A DNA stretch of 64,000 nucleotides. It comes from Smallanthus sonchifolius. Taxonomy: Eukaryota > Streptophyta > Magnoliopsida > Asterales > Asteraceae. The notes below the pieces were generated by a model that was not told the origin of the DNA, did not search any database, and was given only the letters and a program-made list of their open reading frames with translations. The position numbers were made by a program, and so were the translations under genes. Of the stretch, positions 10,025 through 20,939 are shown one piece after another. The stretch is from assembly GCA_023525975.1 (NCBI GenBank), contig CM042030.1, forward strand, positions 26,220,350 through 26,284,349, written 5' to 3'. How positions within the stretch are numbered: position 1 is the first letter of the stretch; every line of letters starts with the position of its first letter.

Positions 10025-11407
10025 CTACGCTTCAGTAAAAAGATGGGGGTACTTGAGCTTCATTTGGCCCTCTCGTTCCCAAGTGAATTTAGGACCACAC
10101 TTAGACTCCCAACGAACTTTGACAATAGGAATACGACTTCGCTTGAGTTTCTTGATTTCACGATCCATAATTTCTACTGGTTTTTCAACGAAGTGCATCG
10201 TTTCATCAATGCGCACGTCATCAAGTGGTATATGGAGATTCTCATCAGCGAGACATTTCTTCAGATTAGATACATGAAATGTAAGATGCACATTGCCAAG
10301 AGATGGAGGTAACTCGAGTTTGTAAGTCACTTTCCCAATCCTTTCAAGGATCTTGAATGGACCAACATAGCGAGGGGCTAACTTGCCTTTCTTTCCAAAA
10401 CGGATCACACCCTTCCACGGGGACACCTTAAGAAGAACCAGGTCACCGACATGGAATTCCAAGGGTTTTCGACGTTTGTTGGCATAACTCTTTTGCCGAA
10501 TCCTCGCCACTCGAATATTGTCACGGATTTGAATGATCTTATCGGATTTTTCTTGAATTAGCTCGGGACCGGTGATTTGTGCTTCACCAATCTCGTTCCA
10601 ACAGATAGGAGAACGACACTTGCGACCATAAAGAGCTTCGAATGGAGCTATGTTGATACTTGTGTGGTAGCTATTATTGTAAAAGAACTCAACGAGGGAT
10701 AAATGTGAATCCCAATTTCCACCAAAATCGATTACACAAGCTCTAAGCATGTCTTCAAGAGTTTGGATTGTTCGCTCAGTTTGACCATCAGTTTGAGGAT
10801 GGTAAGCCGTGCTCAAATCCAATCGTGTGCCAAGAGCAGTTTGGAGAGATTGCCAAAATCGAGAAGTGAACCGGGCATCTCGGTCAGATATTATGTTCAA
10901 GGGAACACCATGACGGCTTACAATTTCATCAATGTAAATTCGGGCTAGTTTCTCAACACGATAGTCTTCACGGATAGGCAAGAAATGAGCAGATTTGGTG
11001 AGACGATCAATGATTACCCAAATGCTATCATAATCACTCGAGGTGCGAGGGAGTTTGGTAATAAAATCCATGGCTAAGTTCTCCCATTTCCACACGGGAA
11101 TTTCCGGTTGTTCAAGTAATCCGGAAGGACGTTGGTGTTCGACTTTGACTTTGGAACACGTTAGACATTTGTCAACATAGTGAGCAATGTCCTTTTTCAT
11201 ACCGGGCCACCAATATTGTTGGCGAAGATCTTGGTACATTTTATCCGCACCAGGATGAATAGAATAACGAGTCTTGTGAGCCTCGTTCATGAGAAATGTA
11301 CGGAGATCATCGCGATCGAGAATCCAAATACGGATCAAGTAATAAAGTAAGCCATTAGATTTTGATTCGAGTAGGAGTTCAACACCACACGACATTTCCT
11401 CATACAT
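10025..11407 (-). CDS. integrase with C-terminal chromodomain, gypsy A
   Basis: An open frame of 460 codons covers the integrase. The HHCC zinc-binding part (residues about 45-90) ends in CLTCSKVK. The DDE core has Asp in AMDFITKLP, Asp in IISDRDARF and Glu in DGQTERTIQ, the spacing expected for a retroviral-type integrase. After the [12 protein letters not shown] block comes a chromodomain at the C-terminus ([20 protein letters not shown], then [14 protein letters not shown]). In this family the chromodomain guides integration to modified histones. This is the best preserved gene of element A, and its core shows no stop. The upstream frame begins after a break near 11410. Confidence 0.9.
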   Translation of the reverse strand: MYEEMSCGVELLLESKSNGLLYYLIRIWILDRDDLRTFLMNEAHKTRYSIHPGADKMYQDLRQQYWWPGMKKDIAHYVDKCLTCSKVKVEHQRPSGLLEQPEIPVWKWENLAMDFITKLPRTSSDYDSIWVIIDRLTKSAHFLPIREDYRVEKLARIYIDEIVSRHGVPLNIISDRDARFTSRFWQSLQTALGTRLDLSTAYHPQTDGQTERTIQTLEDMLRACVIDFGGNWDSHLSLVEFFYNNSYHTSINIAPFEALYGRKCRSPICWNEIGEAQITGPELIQEKSDKIIQIRDNIRVARIRQKSYANKRRKPLEFHVGDLVLLKVSPWKGVIRFGKKGKLAPRYVGPFKILERIGKVTYKLELPPSLGNVHLTFHVSNLKKCLADENLHIPLDDVRIDETMHFVEKPVEIMDREIKKLKRSRIPIVKVRWESKCGPKFTWEREGQMKLKYPHLFTEA

Positions 11408-11500
11408 GTTACCCTCGGTGACTGAGACGTGTTAAGCTTCTAAGATGCGGTTTTGAATGTCGGTTTGAATTCAAACACATTGAAGCATGACATGGTCCTT

Positions 11501-11944
11501 TCAACTTAAAGCGTCGGCTACAACATTCTCTTTGCCGGGATGGTAACGAATCTCGCAGTCATAGTCGTTAAGGAGTTCAACCCAACGTTGTTGCCTCATA
11601 TTGAGTTCTTTTTGGTTGAAAATGTGTTGAAGACTTTTGTGTCGGTGAACACCACACATTTTGTGCCATAGAGGTAATGCGAATACGACCGCACCCAACT
11701 CGAGAACGTGCGTCGTATAATTCTTCTCATGAATCTTAAGTTGCCTTGATGCATAAGCGATTACTTTGCCTCGTTGCATGAGGACACAACCGAGACCTTG
11801 GTTAGAAGCATCACAGTAGACAACTAAATCATCATTCCCATCAGGGAGAGTCAAAATGGGAGCATTGCACAACTTTTGCTTAAGGGTTTGGAAAGCTTCT
11901 TCTTGTTTTGGTCCCAATTCATAAGTCTTACCCTTGTGGGTCAA
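11501..11944 (-). pseudogene. RNase H, gypsy A
   Basis: This encodes the RNase H domain. It has [17 protein letters not shown] (first catalytic Asp), [10 protein letters not shown] (Glu) and a closing [20 protein letters not shown] (final Asp). The third acidic residue is normally in a TDHKSLQ motif, as in element H, but here it reads VHRHKSLQ, so that residue is lost. The frame differs from the RT frame just upstream, so a frameshift lies near 11945. Confidence 0.85.
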
Positions 11945-12591
11945 AGCGGTAAGGGAGACAACAATCTTAGAGAAGTTTGAGATGAAACGACGGTAATATC
12001 CGCAAGACCAAGAAATGAACGAACTTCAGTGGGAGTCTTCGGGGCATTCCAATTCTTAACCGTTTCGATCTTAGCAGGGTCAACATGAATACCCTTGTCG
12101 TTGACTATATGACCAAGAAATTGAACTTCTTTTAACCAAAATTCACATTTGGAGAATTTGGCATATAGTTGTTCTTTCTTCAAGAGATCCAAAACCAATC
12201 TAAGATGTTGCTCATGATCGGCTTTAGTCTTGGAATAGATTAAGATGTCATCGATGAAAACGATCACGAACTTATCAAGGTACAGTTTGCACACACGATT
12301 CATGAGGTCCATGAAAACTGCGGGTGCATTGGTTAGTCCAAAAGGCATAACCATGAACTCGTAGTGACCATACCTTGTTCGGAAGGCAGTCTTTGGAATA
12401 TCGTCTTCTTGCACACGGAGTTGGTGATAACCGGATCGAAGGTCAATCTTCGAGAAGCAAGTAGAGCCTTGAAGTTGATTGAAGAGATCATCAATTCTAG
12501 GCAAAGGATAACGATTTTTGATAGTAAGCTTGTTGAGTTCGCGATAGTCAATACACATGCGGAATGATCCATCTTTCTTTTTGACGAACAA
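11941..12591 (-). pseudogene. reverse transcriptase, gypsy A
   Basis: RT domain with the gypsy motifs [45 protein letters not shown] and the catalytic box [15 protein letters not shown]. The palm and the start of the connection ([11 protein letters not shown]) are present. The frame is lost near 11990, where [11 protein letters not shown] would be expected. Upstream it is out of frame with the protease-RT linker. The protein copies element RNA into DNA inside the virus-like particle. Confidence 0.88.
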
Positions 12592-13270
12592 GACGGGTGC
12601 ACCCCATGGTGAATGACTTGGATGAATAAATCCCTTGTCGGAGAGCTCTTGAAGTTGACTTGCAATTGCATTTCAGAAGGTGCAAGACGGTATGGAGCTC
12701 TAGCCACGGGGTTAGCTCCGGGCACAAGATCAATGCGAAATTCTACTTGTCGAACGGGTGGAAGACCGGATAGATCTTCGGGAAATACTTTGGGAAAATC
12801 TCGAATGATAGGAATGTCTTGTATAGTCTTCTCTTTGACATTCTTTTGAACAATATGAGCTAAGAAAGCGATGTACTTCTTTCGTAAGTACTTTTGAGCA
12901 GTAGTGCACGACATTAACTTAAGTCCTTTGCAAGGCTTTTCACGAAAGACTCTTAACGTTTCCCCTGACGGAAGGGGTATTCGGATGCACTTCTCAAAAA
13001 AAATTACTTCGGCATGGTGACTTGACAACCAATGCCTATGATGATATCAAAGCTTCCTAGTGGCATTGGAACAAGGTTAATTGGGAATGTATAATCATTA
13101 AGTTCTAAAGAGCAATCATAGATAATGGATTCAATTGTAAGAGAGTCACCATTTGCTACTTCAACGGTAAATGTTTTCTCTAAAAGGGATCGTGTCTTTG
13201 CAAGTTAAGGTTCGAAGTTAAGCGACACAAAACTTTTATTGGTACCGGTATCAAATAAAATGGAGGCATA
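12592..13270 (-). pseudogene. protease and protease-RT linker, gypsy A
   Basis: The minus strand encodes the aspartic protease signature ILFDTGTNKSFVS near 13260-13220. This is followed by the linker, seen as an open piece from 13028 with FEKCIRIPLPSGE, IPIIRDFPKVFPEDLSGLP and VEFRIDLVPGANPVARAPYR. A stop lies just before the protease, after the NGTFLVNS block, and a frameshift occurs near 12670 at the RT start. The DTG triad is intact. Confidence 0.8.
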
Positions 13271-13861
13271 TTAACTATTTACAAGGAACGTACCATTGAC
13301 CACGTCATTGTTGGCTTGAGCTTCGTTGGCGTTTATGTTGAAAGCACGCCCATGAGCTCCACCTTGTCTAGCATTGGCAAATCTTGGGCATTGATCATGG
13401 AAATGGTTCGAGTTGCCACATTCATAATATGCACGCCCATTTGCAATAGCGGGAGTACCTTGATTAGTCACTTGGGTGTTGGTTTGGTTTGGTGGGTTGA
13501 CTTGGCCCGCAAGAGCTTTGGCCCTACAAACATTGACCGTATGGCCATATCTCCCACAATGCGTACAAAGGCGACATGGGATGCTTTGGGGAGGATGATA
13601 GTTGCAGGTGGCACAAAGCGGGTAGATTCCAACATATGGCATTTTAGCCGGTGCTTGAACCATAGGTGCAACTTGGTTAACAGGTATAGCAGGAGTGACC
13701 ACAGCATAATTTCTAGTCTTTCTCTTTCTATTATTGCGAGAGGGTTCAGATGTGGCTTCTTTGATGTGGGTAGGAGGGGTTATGGTGTCGGAAACTTTCT
13801 TGGTGCCCTTTTTAGTAAGAGTCCCCGCCTTCACATGGTTATCGGTTAAGGTAGCGGACAA
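13271..13861 (-). pseudogene. gag nucleocapsid region with two zinc knuckles, gypsy A
   Basis: This is the C-terminal half of gag. A basic region (RNNRKRKTRN) is followed by a CCHC zinc knuckle CTHCGRYGHTVNVC. A second knuckle, YYECGNSNHFHDQC, has its first cysteine changed to tyrosine. These knuckles bind element RNA during packaging. The frame ends at the stop before the protease. A frameshift near 13880 separates it from the gag N-terminal part. Confidence 0.85.
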
Positions 13862-13896
13862 ACGGATCGCATCCTCAAGTGTTGCAGGATTTCTTC

Positions 13897-14529
13897 CTAG
13901 GACAGTATCTTGGATTTGCCTCGGTAGTCCCCAATATACTTTTCAATGCAGCGGGACAAAGGAGTGACCATATGGGGCACGAGAAGACTTAACTCGTGAA
14001 ACCGAGTTGCATATTCCAAGCTTTCGCCACTATCTTGGGCAAGATCCCAAAACTCAGCTTCAAGTTTCTTCACTTCATTTCGAGGACAGAATTCCTCAGT
14101 CATTAGCCTTTTAACCTCATCCCAAGGTAAGGCCATTGCTACATCCACACCTCTATTCCTTTTCTCCCCATTCCACCACGTGAGTGCCCGTTTTTGTAGA
14201 ACACTTGTGGCATGACGAACACGAAGGTTGTCGGGGCAGTCATTATTAAGAAAGGTATTCTCAATGCTTTCGAACCATTGAAGGAGTCTAGTAGCTCCTT
14301 CGGTACCATAGAACTTGGGAGGATTACACGAGTTGAAATGTTTGAAAGTGCATTGAGATGGGTTGTTACCACCATTTCCACCATTACCACCATTACCACT
14401 ATTACTACCATTTCCACCATTGTTGCCATTGGTGGCACTATTAGCTTGAGTGAGTTGTGTCACGAGTTGTGCAAGAATAGCAGCAATGTCGATATTGGTG
14501 TTGGCCGCGGGAGCACGACGAGGAGGCAT
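13897..14529 (-). pseudogene. gag N-terminal and capsid region, gypsy A
   Basis: It starts MPPRRAPAANT at 14529, the Met nearest the leader that gives a typical chromovirus gag start. A glycine/asparagine low-complexity tract follows. Then comes the retrotransposon gag domain with FKHFNSCNPPKFYGTEGATR, ALTWWN, MTEEFCPRNEV and FHELSLLVPHMVTP. The frame breaks after IEKYI, where the homologous position in C (ERYLWGLAPQI) continues. Confidence 0.88.
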
Positions 14530-14544
14530 TCTATAGATTTTCAC

Positions 14545-15238
14545 AAGACAAGAAAAGATGTAAGAACTTATGAGAATTGTTTGGATTTAATAGAATAAGA
14601 TAACAAAATAAATAGATAATCATAGTTTGGATTTTACTCAAATAGTGATATAGTCACTCGAATACTATGACACATTAAGGTTAATTAAACTTATATATTT
14701 TTCAAGGAGACATGCTTTAGCCTATAAGTAAACACTCATCTCGGGAATTCCCAGGAAAGCATACGGGTCCCTCGGTTGATTGGGATTTATGCGAAATGCT
14801 TTCCTAGACAGAAAACCCAAAATACAGGTGTCACTCTTCCAGATTGCACGTGTCCTCAAATAATTAACAAAGCTTAAAAACCTTAATGAGTAAATAAAGA
14901 AATTTTATGGATCTAACTTCATGAAGTTTCCACATGCTTAGAAAGATAAAGATAGAGAAGAAGATAAGAATATTATGAGGTTTTAGGATATAGGAAAGGA
15001 TATTGTTTATTTAATTTATCATTTAAGTATATACTAATAAGTCATGGATTTTTAACAATTAAGTCATCAAATAAAATAATAACTAATCATAGTAAGAATG
15101 TAGCAGATAGCATGTAACACATAACATATAACATATAGCATGTAGCATATAAAATGTAATCATGAAACATAGCATAGGTAGTGTCCGAAAGTTATAGTCT
15201 AGGTCAAGGTGTCTAATAACCTAATTCCCTATAACCAA
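14545..15238 (-). other. 5' leader of gypsy A
   Basis: No gene. Reading on the minus strand, the first 100 bases after the primer-binding site are nearly the same as those of element D at 28190-28290 (block TTAGGGAATTAGGTTATTAG and what follows). A later block, CTTTCCTGGGAATTC followed by GCTTATAGG-like sequence (about 14780-14715), also recurs in both D repeats. Shared leader blocks between an autonomous and a non-autonomous element are candidates for packaging signals. Confidence 0.65.
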
Positions 15239-15251
15239 GGCTCTGATACCA
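15239..15251 (-). promoter_or_regulatory. primer-binding site of gypsy A (initiator tRNA-Met)
   Basis: The minus strand reads TGGTATCAGAGCC, three bases after the LTR terminus. This is the standard plant LTR retrotransposon site complementary to the 3' end of initiator methionine tRNA. Confidence 0.9.
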
Positions 15252-15254
15252 ATC

Positions 15255-15303
15255 TGTCACACCCCGACCGATGGCGGAATCATCGGGGCGGGACATGTAG
15301 ACC
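15255..15303 (-). repeat. 5' LTR remnant of gypsy A, cut at copia B
   Basis: These 49 bp match 7502-7550 exactly by eye up to GTAGAC, then switch to copia reverse transcriptase sequence. The rest of the LTR, about 2.4 kb, is missing. Confidence 0.85.
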
Positions 15304-15856
15304 GATTGGATTTGGTTGACTTGCCAAAGGGCTTTCAGCCAATTGGAACCAGATGGGTGTTCAAATGCAAGATGGATGATCGTCATGTTGTTGTGAAGAA
15401 CAAAGCAAGATTAGTTGTTCAGGTTTTTACCAACAAGAGGGCTTGGATTACACGGAAGTATATGCCCTAGTTGCTAGAATTGAGGCCATTCGACTGTTCT
15501 TGGCTTATGCCACATATGTCGGCTTCAAGGTCTATCAACTTGATGTGAAGAGTGTTTTCCTTTATGGTAAAGTTCATGAAGAGGTCTATGTCACTCAACC
15601 TCCCAGTTTTGAAGATCCGCATAATATCAATAAAGTGTATAAGATCGACAAAGCACTTTATGGTCTTCATCAAGCACCGCGGGCATGGTATGAGACATTA
15701 TCTAACCATTTACTGTCTAATGGTTTCGACCTTGGACAGATTGACTCGACTCTTTTCATTAGGAAAGAAGGAGGTGACATTCTTCTTGTACAAGTATACG
15801 TCGACGACATTATCTTTGGATCTACTGATGAAGGGATGTGTAGGGAATTCGAGTAG
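15304..15856 (+). pseudogene. reverse transcriptase, copia B
   Basis: Copia RT (RVT_2 type). The region from 15304 encodes the start equivalent to DLVGLPKGFQPIGTRW in copia E. A one-base change near 15420 shifts frame, and the open frame from 15443 continues with LDYTEVYALVARIEA, YQLDVKSVFLYGKVHEEVYV and the catalytic box VQVYVDDIIFGST. A TAG at 15854-15856 interrupts it just after CREFE. The N-terminal half of pol is absent, so this is a fragment. Confidence 0.88.
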
Positions 15857-16752
15857 GTGATGACGTACAAGTTTGAAATGATTAATATGGGTGAACTGTC
15901 GTTCTTCCTGTGTCTGCAAGTCAGTCAAAGAGAGGATGGCATTTACCTACATCAAACCAAGTATGTGCAGGACATCTTGTCAAAATACAAGATGAATGAT
16001 AGCAGTACTTATGGCACACCTATCTTAGCCAATCATGGTCTGCATCCTGACAAAGATGGAAAGGATGTAGATAGCAGATTGTACCGTGTGATGATCGGAT
16101 CACTTATGTATCTCACAGCTTCAAGACTCGATATAATGTTTGCTGTGTGCTTGTGCTCAAGGTTTCAGTCTCAACCGAAGGAGTCACATATGATAGCCGT
16201 GAAGAGAATTTTCAGATACCTGAAAGGGAAACCCCGATTAGGTCTTTGGTACTCTAAGCAGCAGTCATTCGACTTCAAAGCCTACACTGATTCAGATTAT
16301 GGCGGTTGTAACCTTGACAGAAAGTCAACTTCTGGTGGATGTCAATTCTTAGGAGACAGACTGGTCTCCTGGCAGTGCAAGAAGCAGTCAACGGTTTCTG
16401 TCTCAACTTGTGAAGCAGAATACATTGCTGCAGCGAGCGGTTGTTCTCAGATATTGTGGATTCAGCAGCAATTGAGAGACTACGGCTTGAACTTCACTGG
16501 AATTCCTCTATTCATTGACAACAATGCCACCATGTCCATCACAAATAACCCGGTCAAATATTCCAAAACTAAACATATAGAGATTTGCCATCATTTCATC
16601 CGTGATTGTGCTGAAAATTTCACACGGATGACAATCTTGAACTTGTAAAAGTTCACACGGATGACAATCTTGCTGACCTTTTCACAAAGGCATTTGATCG
16701 ATCCCGTTTTGAGCATCTTGTCAACTTTATAGGAGTGTTCAATCCTGAGTGA
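15857..16752 (+). pseudogene. RT connection and RNase H, copia B
   Basis: It continues RT with MGELSFFLCLQVSQREDGIY and YGTPILANHGLHPDKDGK. RNase H follows with KAYTDSDYGGCNLDRKSTSG, STCEAEYIAAASGCSQILW and FIDNNATMSITNNPVKYSKT. The last 40 codons are scrambled by a tandem duplication of about 30 bp (TTCACACGGATGACAATCTTG occurs at 16619 and 16651), which shifts the frame. The original stop, after the NPE ending seen in copia E, is at 16750-16752. Confidence 0.88.
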
Positions 16753-18050
16753 AAATTAATTTTTCTTAAATCAATTCAATTCATGGAAGTTAAATTTTTT
16801 AAATTTTATTTCTTTTAGATTTTCTGTATAGTTCTTTTAAGTTTCAAAATATTTTACAAAAACAAAAACAAAATAGAAAATGGAGAAAATTTTAAAGTTA
16901 ACTTGAGAAAAGAGGAAATGATAGTACATCAGAAATGATCTAAACTTCACAGACTGCTTATATGGGAAATGATTGCGTCATGCTTACTTAATTGTTTAAC
17001 TTATTATGTTTTTAATCTGCTTATTTACAAGCAATTTAAATTGTCAGTAGGCTGTATGCGTCTTTGAATCACTAGTAGTGTGAAAACTAAATCTAAACTA
17101 CAACTGTGATTTGAACCCATGTTTGCAAGTGTGTGTGCGTAAAAGAATAGAAAAGATCATTATCAGATAAAGGATGTTAGATTTTGGCAATAATTTTCTT
17201 GTGAGGTCAGTTTCGGGTTATGTCGTTAGCACAATTAATGCGGTTCATCTCACTGTTCATACTCACAAGTATGCAAGGAGAGATTGAATCAAGACATGTC
17301 TCTACATTAACCGTTGAGCATGTATTCACCCTTGAATCACTCCTGATTCATTGAAATCAAATCCAGATAAAAGTTGGATCCCCTTACCTTAAAACTCAAA
17401 CACCATATATATTATCCTGAACCATCATACCGATATTCAATGAAGAGAATCAAATGAAACCAACACAAATGAATCACTCGATTCTGAATCTTATGATTCC
17501 TGATAATCCTTATGGATTCTGCTTGATTTTTCCTGTCCTAATAGAGGTAACTTCATTCTGAAAATTTAGAAAATCATTGGGAAAATCTTAGATGCCTTGA
17601 GATAATGCAATTTACATAAGTGTAGCATATCATTGGGGTACACGTTGTATATCTTATAATTAATACCTTAATACACAAGAACGTGATACAAAGATGCTTA
17701 TAGTTTCAAATCTTATAATATTGCCAACTTGAATTACTTGTTTATGTGCTTATTACATATGAATAAATAGTAATCCATGACATGATCCCATATTATTTGA
17801 TGTTTATATTGTATCGTTTTTGCTAAAAGATAGCCTGATATGATCCTCTGCTCGTGTCTTTGATCAAAAATAGTTTGTGTGAATACTTGTATATTTTTAT
17901 TAGAAAAGATCAAAAAGATTTTAAGTTTATGAATAGTTCAATTTTATTCGTGTTTAATCTTCCTGAATTGTATTTGAATCCTCTTGATTGAATATTTTTA
18001 ACTTGTTCGTTATTTGACTTGATAAACTTCATAAATTTGGTTGAAAGTTT
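16753..18050 (+). other. non-coding spacer after pol, copia B
   Basis: No gene. The AT-rich sequence is colinear with the copia E spacer (37665-39000) and more distantly with copia G. It probably holds the 3' untranslated part of gag-pol mRNA; ORF3 regulatory sequences begin at 18051. Confidence 0.6.
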
Positions 18051-18243
18051 GCGCACTTAAGGGTTTGTGCGTAGTTGTAAGTGCGCATGAAGTAAGCCCT
18101 GCGTACTTAATAAGTAAGCAAGAGTTAAGTCTTGCGCACTTTTAAGTACGCAAGAGTTAATTCCTGCGCACTTGTAAGTACGCACAACTTAAAACGTGCG
18201 CACTTGCTAAGTACGCACGACCTTTTTGCGTGGGGTATATAAA
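18051..18243 (+). promoter_or_regulatory. candidate internal ORF3 promoter, copia B: palindrome array plus TATA
   Basis: Five palindromes of the form TGCGYACTT-spacer-AAGTRCGCA run from 18051 to 18219, for example TTGCGCACTTTTAAGTACGC at 18133. A TATA box (GGTATATAAACC, 18236-18243) follows 17 bp after the last one. The same order of array and TATA box occurs in the LTR (22400-22540). This suggests that ORF3 has its own promoter carrying a copy of the LTR upstream module. Function is inferred from layout only. Confidence 0.6.
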
Positions 18244-18984
18244 CCGGACTTAGAAAATTTTCAGAACCTTATCACTTTCAAACCGGTTCATATTCCCTCC
18301 GACTTTCACTCAAAAAATTCAAGTGTTCCAATCCGATTTTTCATCCCATTGCTAGTTTCATCACTTCATTAAAGCGATTTGGTGAGATTTTAGGCTTAAT
18401 CAATCCCCAAAAATCTTGATTTTGGACCGATTATCTTAGGTTTTTTGTTCGAGATTGTTAGACAATTTTTGGGTTGTTTGCGTAATACCTAATAATTAAA
18501 ACTTGTTAATAATCATTAATCGATCACTAATCTACCTCTAATCATCCATTCGAGTCTTTGATTTTGACTTTGGGCTCGAATCTGAACCGACGGTTGCTTC
18601 GTTCGACTGTTAGAACAAAATAGGTCAAAATTAGCAGGTACATGGTGTTGATATTGGTCCCATAAGGTAGAATCTTTGATTCCAACCTAGTGGCGACCCT
18701 ATACACACCAAATTTTGAACATCTGTTGAATTTCAAATTCTGGAATTTTTCACCAAGTACGTTTCCTGCGCACTTGACAAGTACGCAAGAAACACTTCAT
18801 GTGTACTTGTTAAGTACGCACGAGGAAACTCCTGCGTACTTGCTAAGTACGCAAGACCAACACTTGGCAAAAATTCCTAAGTCTGAAATTCAGTTCAAAG
18901 AGTAACTGCTATACTGAGTCGTGTTTATTCATTTCCAATGATACATGTTGTTCTGATTCTGTTTTCTATGTGTGTTTGCAGATC
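18244..18984 (+). other. putative transcribed leader with intron upstream of ORF3, copia B
   Basis: No gene. A conserved GTGAGATTTTAGG near 18380 is a candidate 5' splice site (also present in copia E at about 37388 on its strand). TGTTTGCAG at 18973-18981 is a candidate 3' splice site three bases before the ORF3 start codon. The intron would be about 600 bp. The second palindrome group (18766-18855) would lie inside it. Confidence 0.45.
18766..18855. repeat. second palindrome group upstream of ORF3, copia B
   Basis: Three adjacent palindromes (CTGCGCACTTGACAAGTACG, TGTGTACTTGTTAAGTACGC and CTGCGTACTTGCTAAGTACG). They are matched at the same place in copia E (36908-36997). Confidence 0.8.
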
Positions 18985-19844
18985 ATGGCTCGGGCGTTTA
19001 CTAACGAATTCAACCTGTTAGCTAACACTGAACCTGAATGGAAGGGTACAGCACTACAGTACAGAGACATAGTTGATTTCTTGAACCGTTCAAGAATTAG
19101 CTACGCCATTTCTGCTGACCCGATCGTGTCAAGACCCTACGTCGAGCAGTTTTGGGAGACTGCTGAGCACGACTGCACGGTAACCCCAAACGTTATAATG
19201 GCTACCGTTGCTATTCATGCTATTGCTTTCTCTGAAGATACTATTAGAAGGGTCCTTCAATTCAGAGATCTCACGACCGACCCGACAATCTATCCAAACT
19301 ACTTTGTGGACGGCTGTTGGAGACAAAGAATGGGATATGTCGGTGCAAGGGACTATGCTTCATATAAGAAGATGTGGGTATTAGACCAATGGAGATACTT
19401 CGCCCACGTCATGATCATGTGCATCTCATCAAGGAAAGCTGGGAAAGATTCATGGGTCATGACCTTGCAGCAGCCATGGTCGGCCTTTCTCTCAACAAGG
19501 GCTACAACTTCTCCCGCTACATCTTTAAGGCCATCAATGACCAGATCAACACAGCGGAGATGTTTCAGTTCTTGTTATACCCTTGGTTTATGCAACTTCT
19601 GATTAATGACGCGTTGCCAAACCTTCCTGCTATAGGGGAGAGACTGCAAGTAAAGAGGGTGGACAAAAGAGTATTCGCCCAATTCCTAAAGCCTCGCAGT
19701 GTAGATCCTACCCCTATGCATACAGAACTCTTTGGCCACCTCATCAATGAAGCGTATGTGGCCCCAGGTGACTGGAGATGGTACAGTCACGACTCGAAGC
19801 CTGAATTGAGTGAACACTCCGACGAACAACAAGAACAACAATAG
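18985..19844 (+). pseudogene. ORF3 N-terminal domain, copia B
   Basis: The start codon at 18985 follows a CAG-ATC splice-acceptor-like context. Residues 1-285 form a domain with YRDIVDFLNRSRISYAIS, YVEQFWETAEHDCTVTPNV, FVDGCWRQRMGYVGARDY and QWRYFAHVMIMCISSRKAGK. A one-base deletion near 19450 shifts the frame; translation resumes in the frame seen from 19374 (AAAMVGLSLNKGYNFSRYIF) to a TAG at 19842. The domain is also found in copia E and G. I know of no enzyme with these motifs. Its position after pol, in the sense direction, is where SIRE-type copia elements carry an env-like gene. Confidence 0.7.
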
Positions 19845-19850
19845 GAGGAA

Positions 19851-20864
19851 ATGGATAGTGATGATGGTTCGTCCGATGATGGAGACGACGAAGGAGGAAA
19901 TGATGGTGCTGAGGGATCCGACTCGGAAGCGACTGAGTCAGATTATTCCGATTCCAATGATGCACTGTCACAGGTACACCCGAGGAGAACGGCAAAGGTA
20001 ACCCTACCTGAGTCGTCCTCCAAGAGAAAGCGACAGTCCTCTAGCAGCGAATACGAGCCAGACTCTAACTCTGACGCTGCTATACAAAGACAAAGAAGGG
20101 AAAGCATTCACAAGAACAGGGGTGATAGGCAACAGCCCTCTATCCCCAGTGAGGTGGAGGCTCAGCAGCCTGTACAAGTGTCCGCTGCTAGTCCTGATTC
20201 AGCCTCCACCCCACCTTCACAGCAGCTTTACCGTAGGAGGAGGAGGCCGCAAGTGCAAAGTGAAGTGGCCGTCTCTACAATCACAGAAGTGATTCCTGTT
20301 ATAGTGACCCTCCCTACCACAACTACTCAGGTGGCGGTGACTACTCCAATTCTCACGGACTCAGTCACCATCATCCCTACCATTACCCCTACCACCCTCG
20401 TCACATCTTCCATCCCAACCACCACCAGTGAGCCTTTAAGTCAACCCTTCAACTATGGAGATTTCACACAAGGGTTTGACTTTGATGCCATATTCTCCTC
20501 CCCTACTCATAATGCCGAGGCTTCCTCATCTAGACATCCTGATCCAAATGATGTAAGGATAGATGTTCTGGAAACCCAAGTTGTTGACCTACTGGACACT
20601 ATTCAGAAATCAAAGGAGGAGTCTGATGCTCAACAAGCACAGATCAATTCTTTGGCAGACGAAGTCAGAATCCTTCGTAGCCAGAGAACAGGGACTGAGG
20701 AACGACTAAAGAACGTCCTGGCCTAGAATGAGCTCCTAATCAAGACAAATGAAATGCTTCTGGGTCATGGGTCGTCCTTGGAGCTGAGGTTTGACGCTCA
20801 ACGGAAGGAGCATGAGCTGATGGTCAAGCTGATTGCTGATTTGACCAAGAAGCTTGATGCTTAG
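19851..20864 (+). pseudogene. ORF3 central region, copia B: acidic, Pro/Thr-rich, coiled coil
   Basis: In the same frame as the end of the previous piece. It starts with an acidic stretch (DSDDGSSDDGDDEGGN), then a basic patch (SSKRKRQ), then a proline/threonine/valine-rich tract with repeated TPILTDS and PTITPTT motifs. A predicted coiled coil (residues about 525-627 of the full protein; VLETQVVDLLDTIQKSKEES to LIADLTKKLDA) ends the region. In-frame TAG codons at 20724 and 20862 both replace CAG codons kept in copia E. The layout (globular, disordered, coiled coil) suggests a scaffold or adaptor role rather than an enzyme. Confidence 0.65.
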
Positions 20865-20939
20865 GGGGAGAAGGACAAAGAGAAAGAGAAAGAGAAGGAA
20901 AAGAGGACTACTGGTGATGAGGCATGTCATCCGGTCGAC

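Larger units (their letters stand above)
7502..15303 (-). mobile_element. Gypsy A: Ty3/gypsy chromovirus, Tekay/Del-like
   Basis: Minus-strand element in the order 5' LTR remnant (15303-15255), primer-binding site (15251-15239), leader, gag, protease, RT, RNase H, integrase with chromodomain, polypurine tract (9990-9977) and 3' LTR (9976-7502). The chromodomain and the long LTR point to the Tekay/Del branch of chromoviruses. All domains are present but frames are broken at several places and one RNase H residue looks lost, so it is a dead copy. Only 49 bp of the 5' LTR remain before an abrupt switch to copia B, so no target duplication can be checked. Confidence 0.9.

Noticed and set aside
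10043..10312. Plus-strand frames over the gypsy pol and gag genes, for example here and 13316-13849
   Set aside because: They are antisense shadows of minus-strand integrase and gag, which carry the family motifs.
18051..18219. Regularly spaced palindromic repeats that could suggest a CRISPR array
   Set aside because: The window is plant transposon DNA. The repeats are degenerate palindromes with no constant-length unique spacers and no cas genes.
18236..18243. Reading the TATA box before ORF3 as chance in AT-rich DNA
   Set aside because: Chance alone is possible for one copy, but the box is at the same place after the palindrome array in copia B and E, so I kept it as a candidate promoter.
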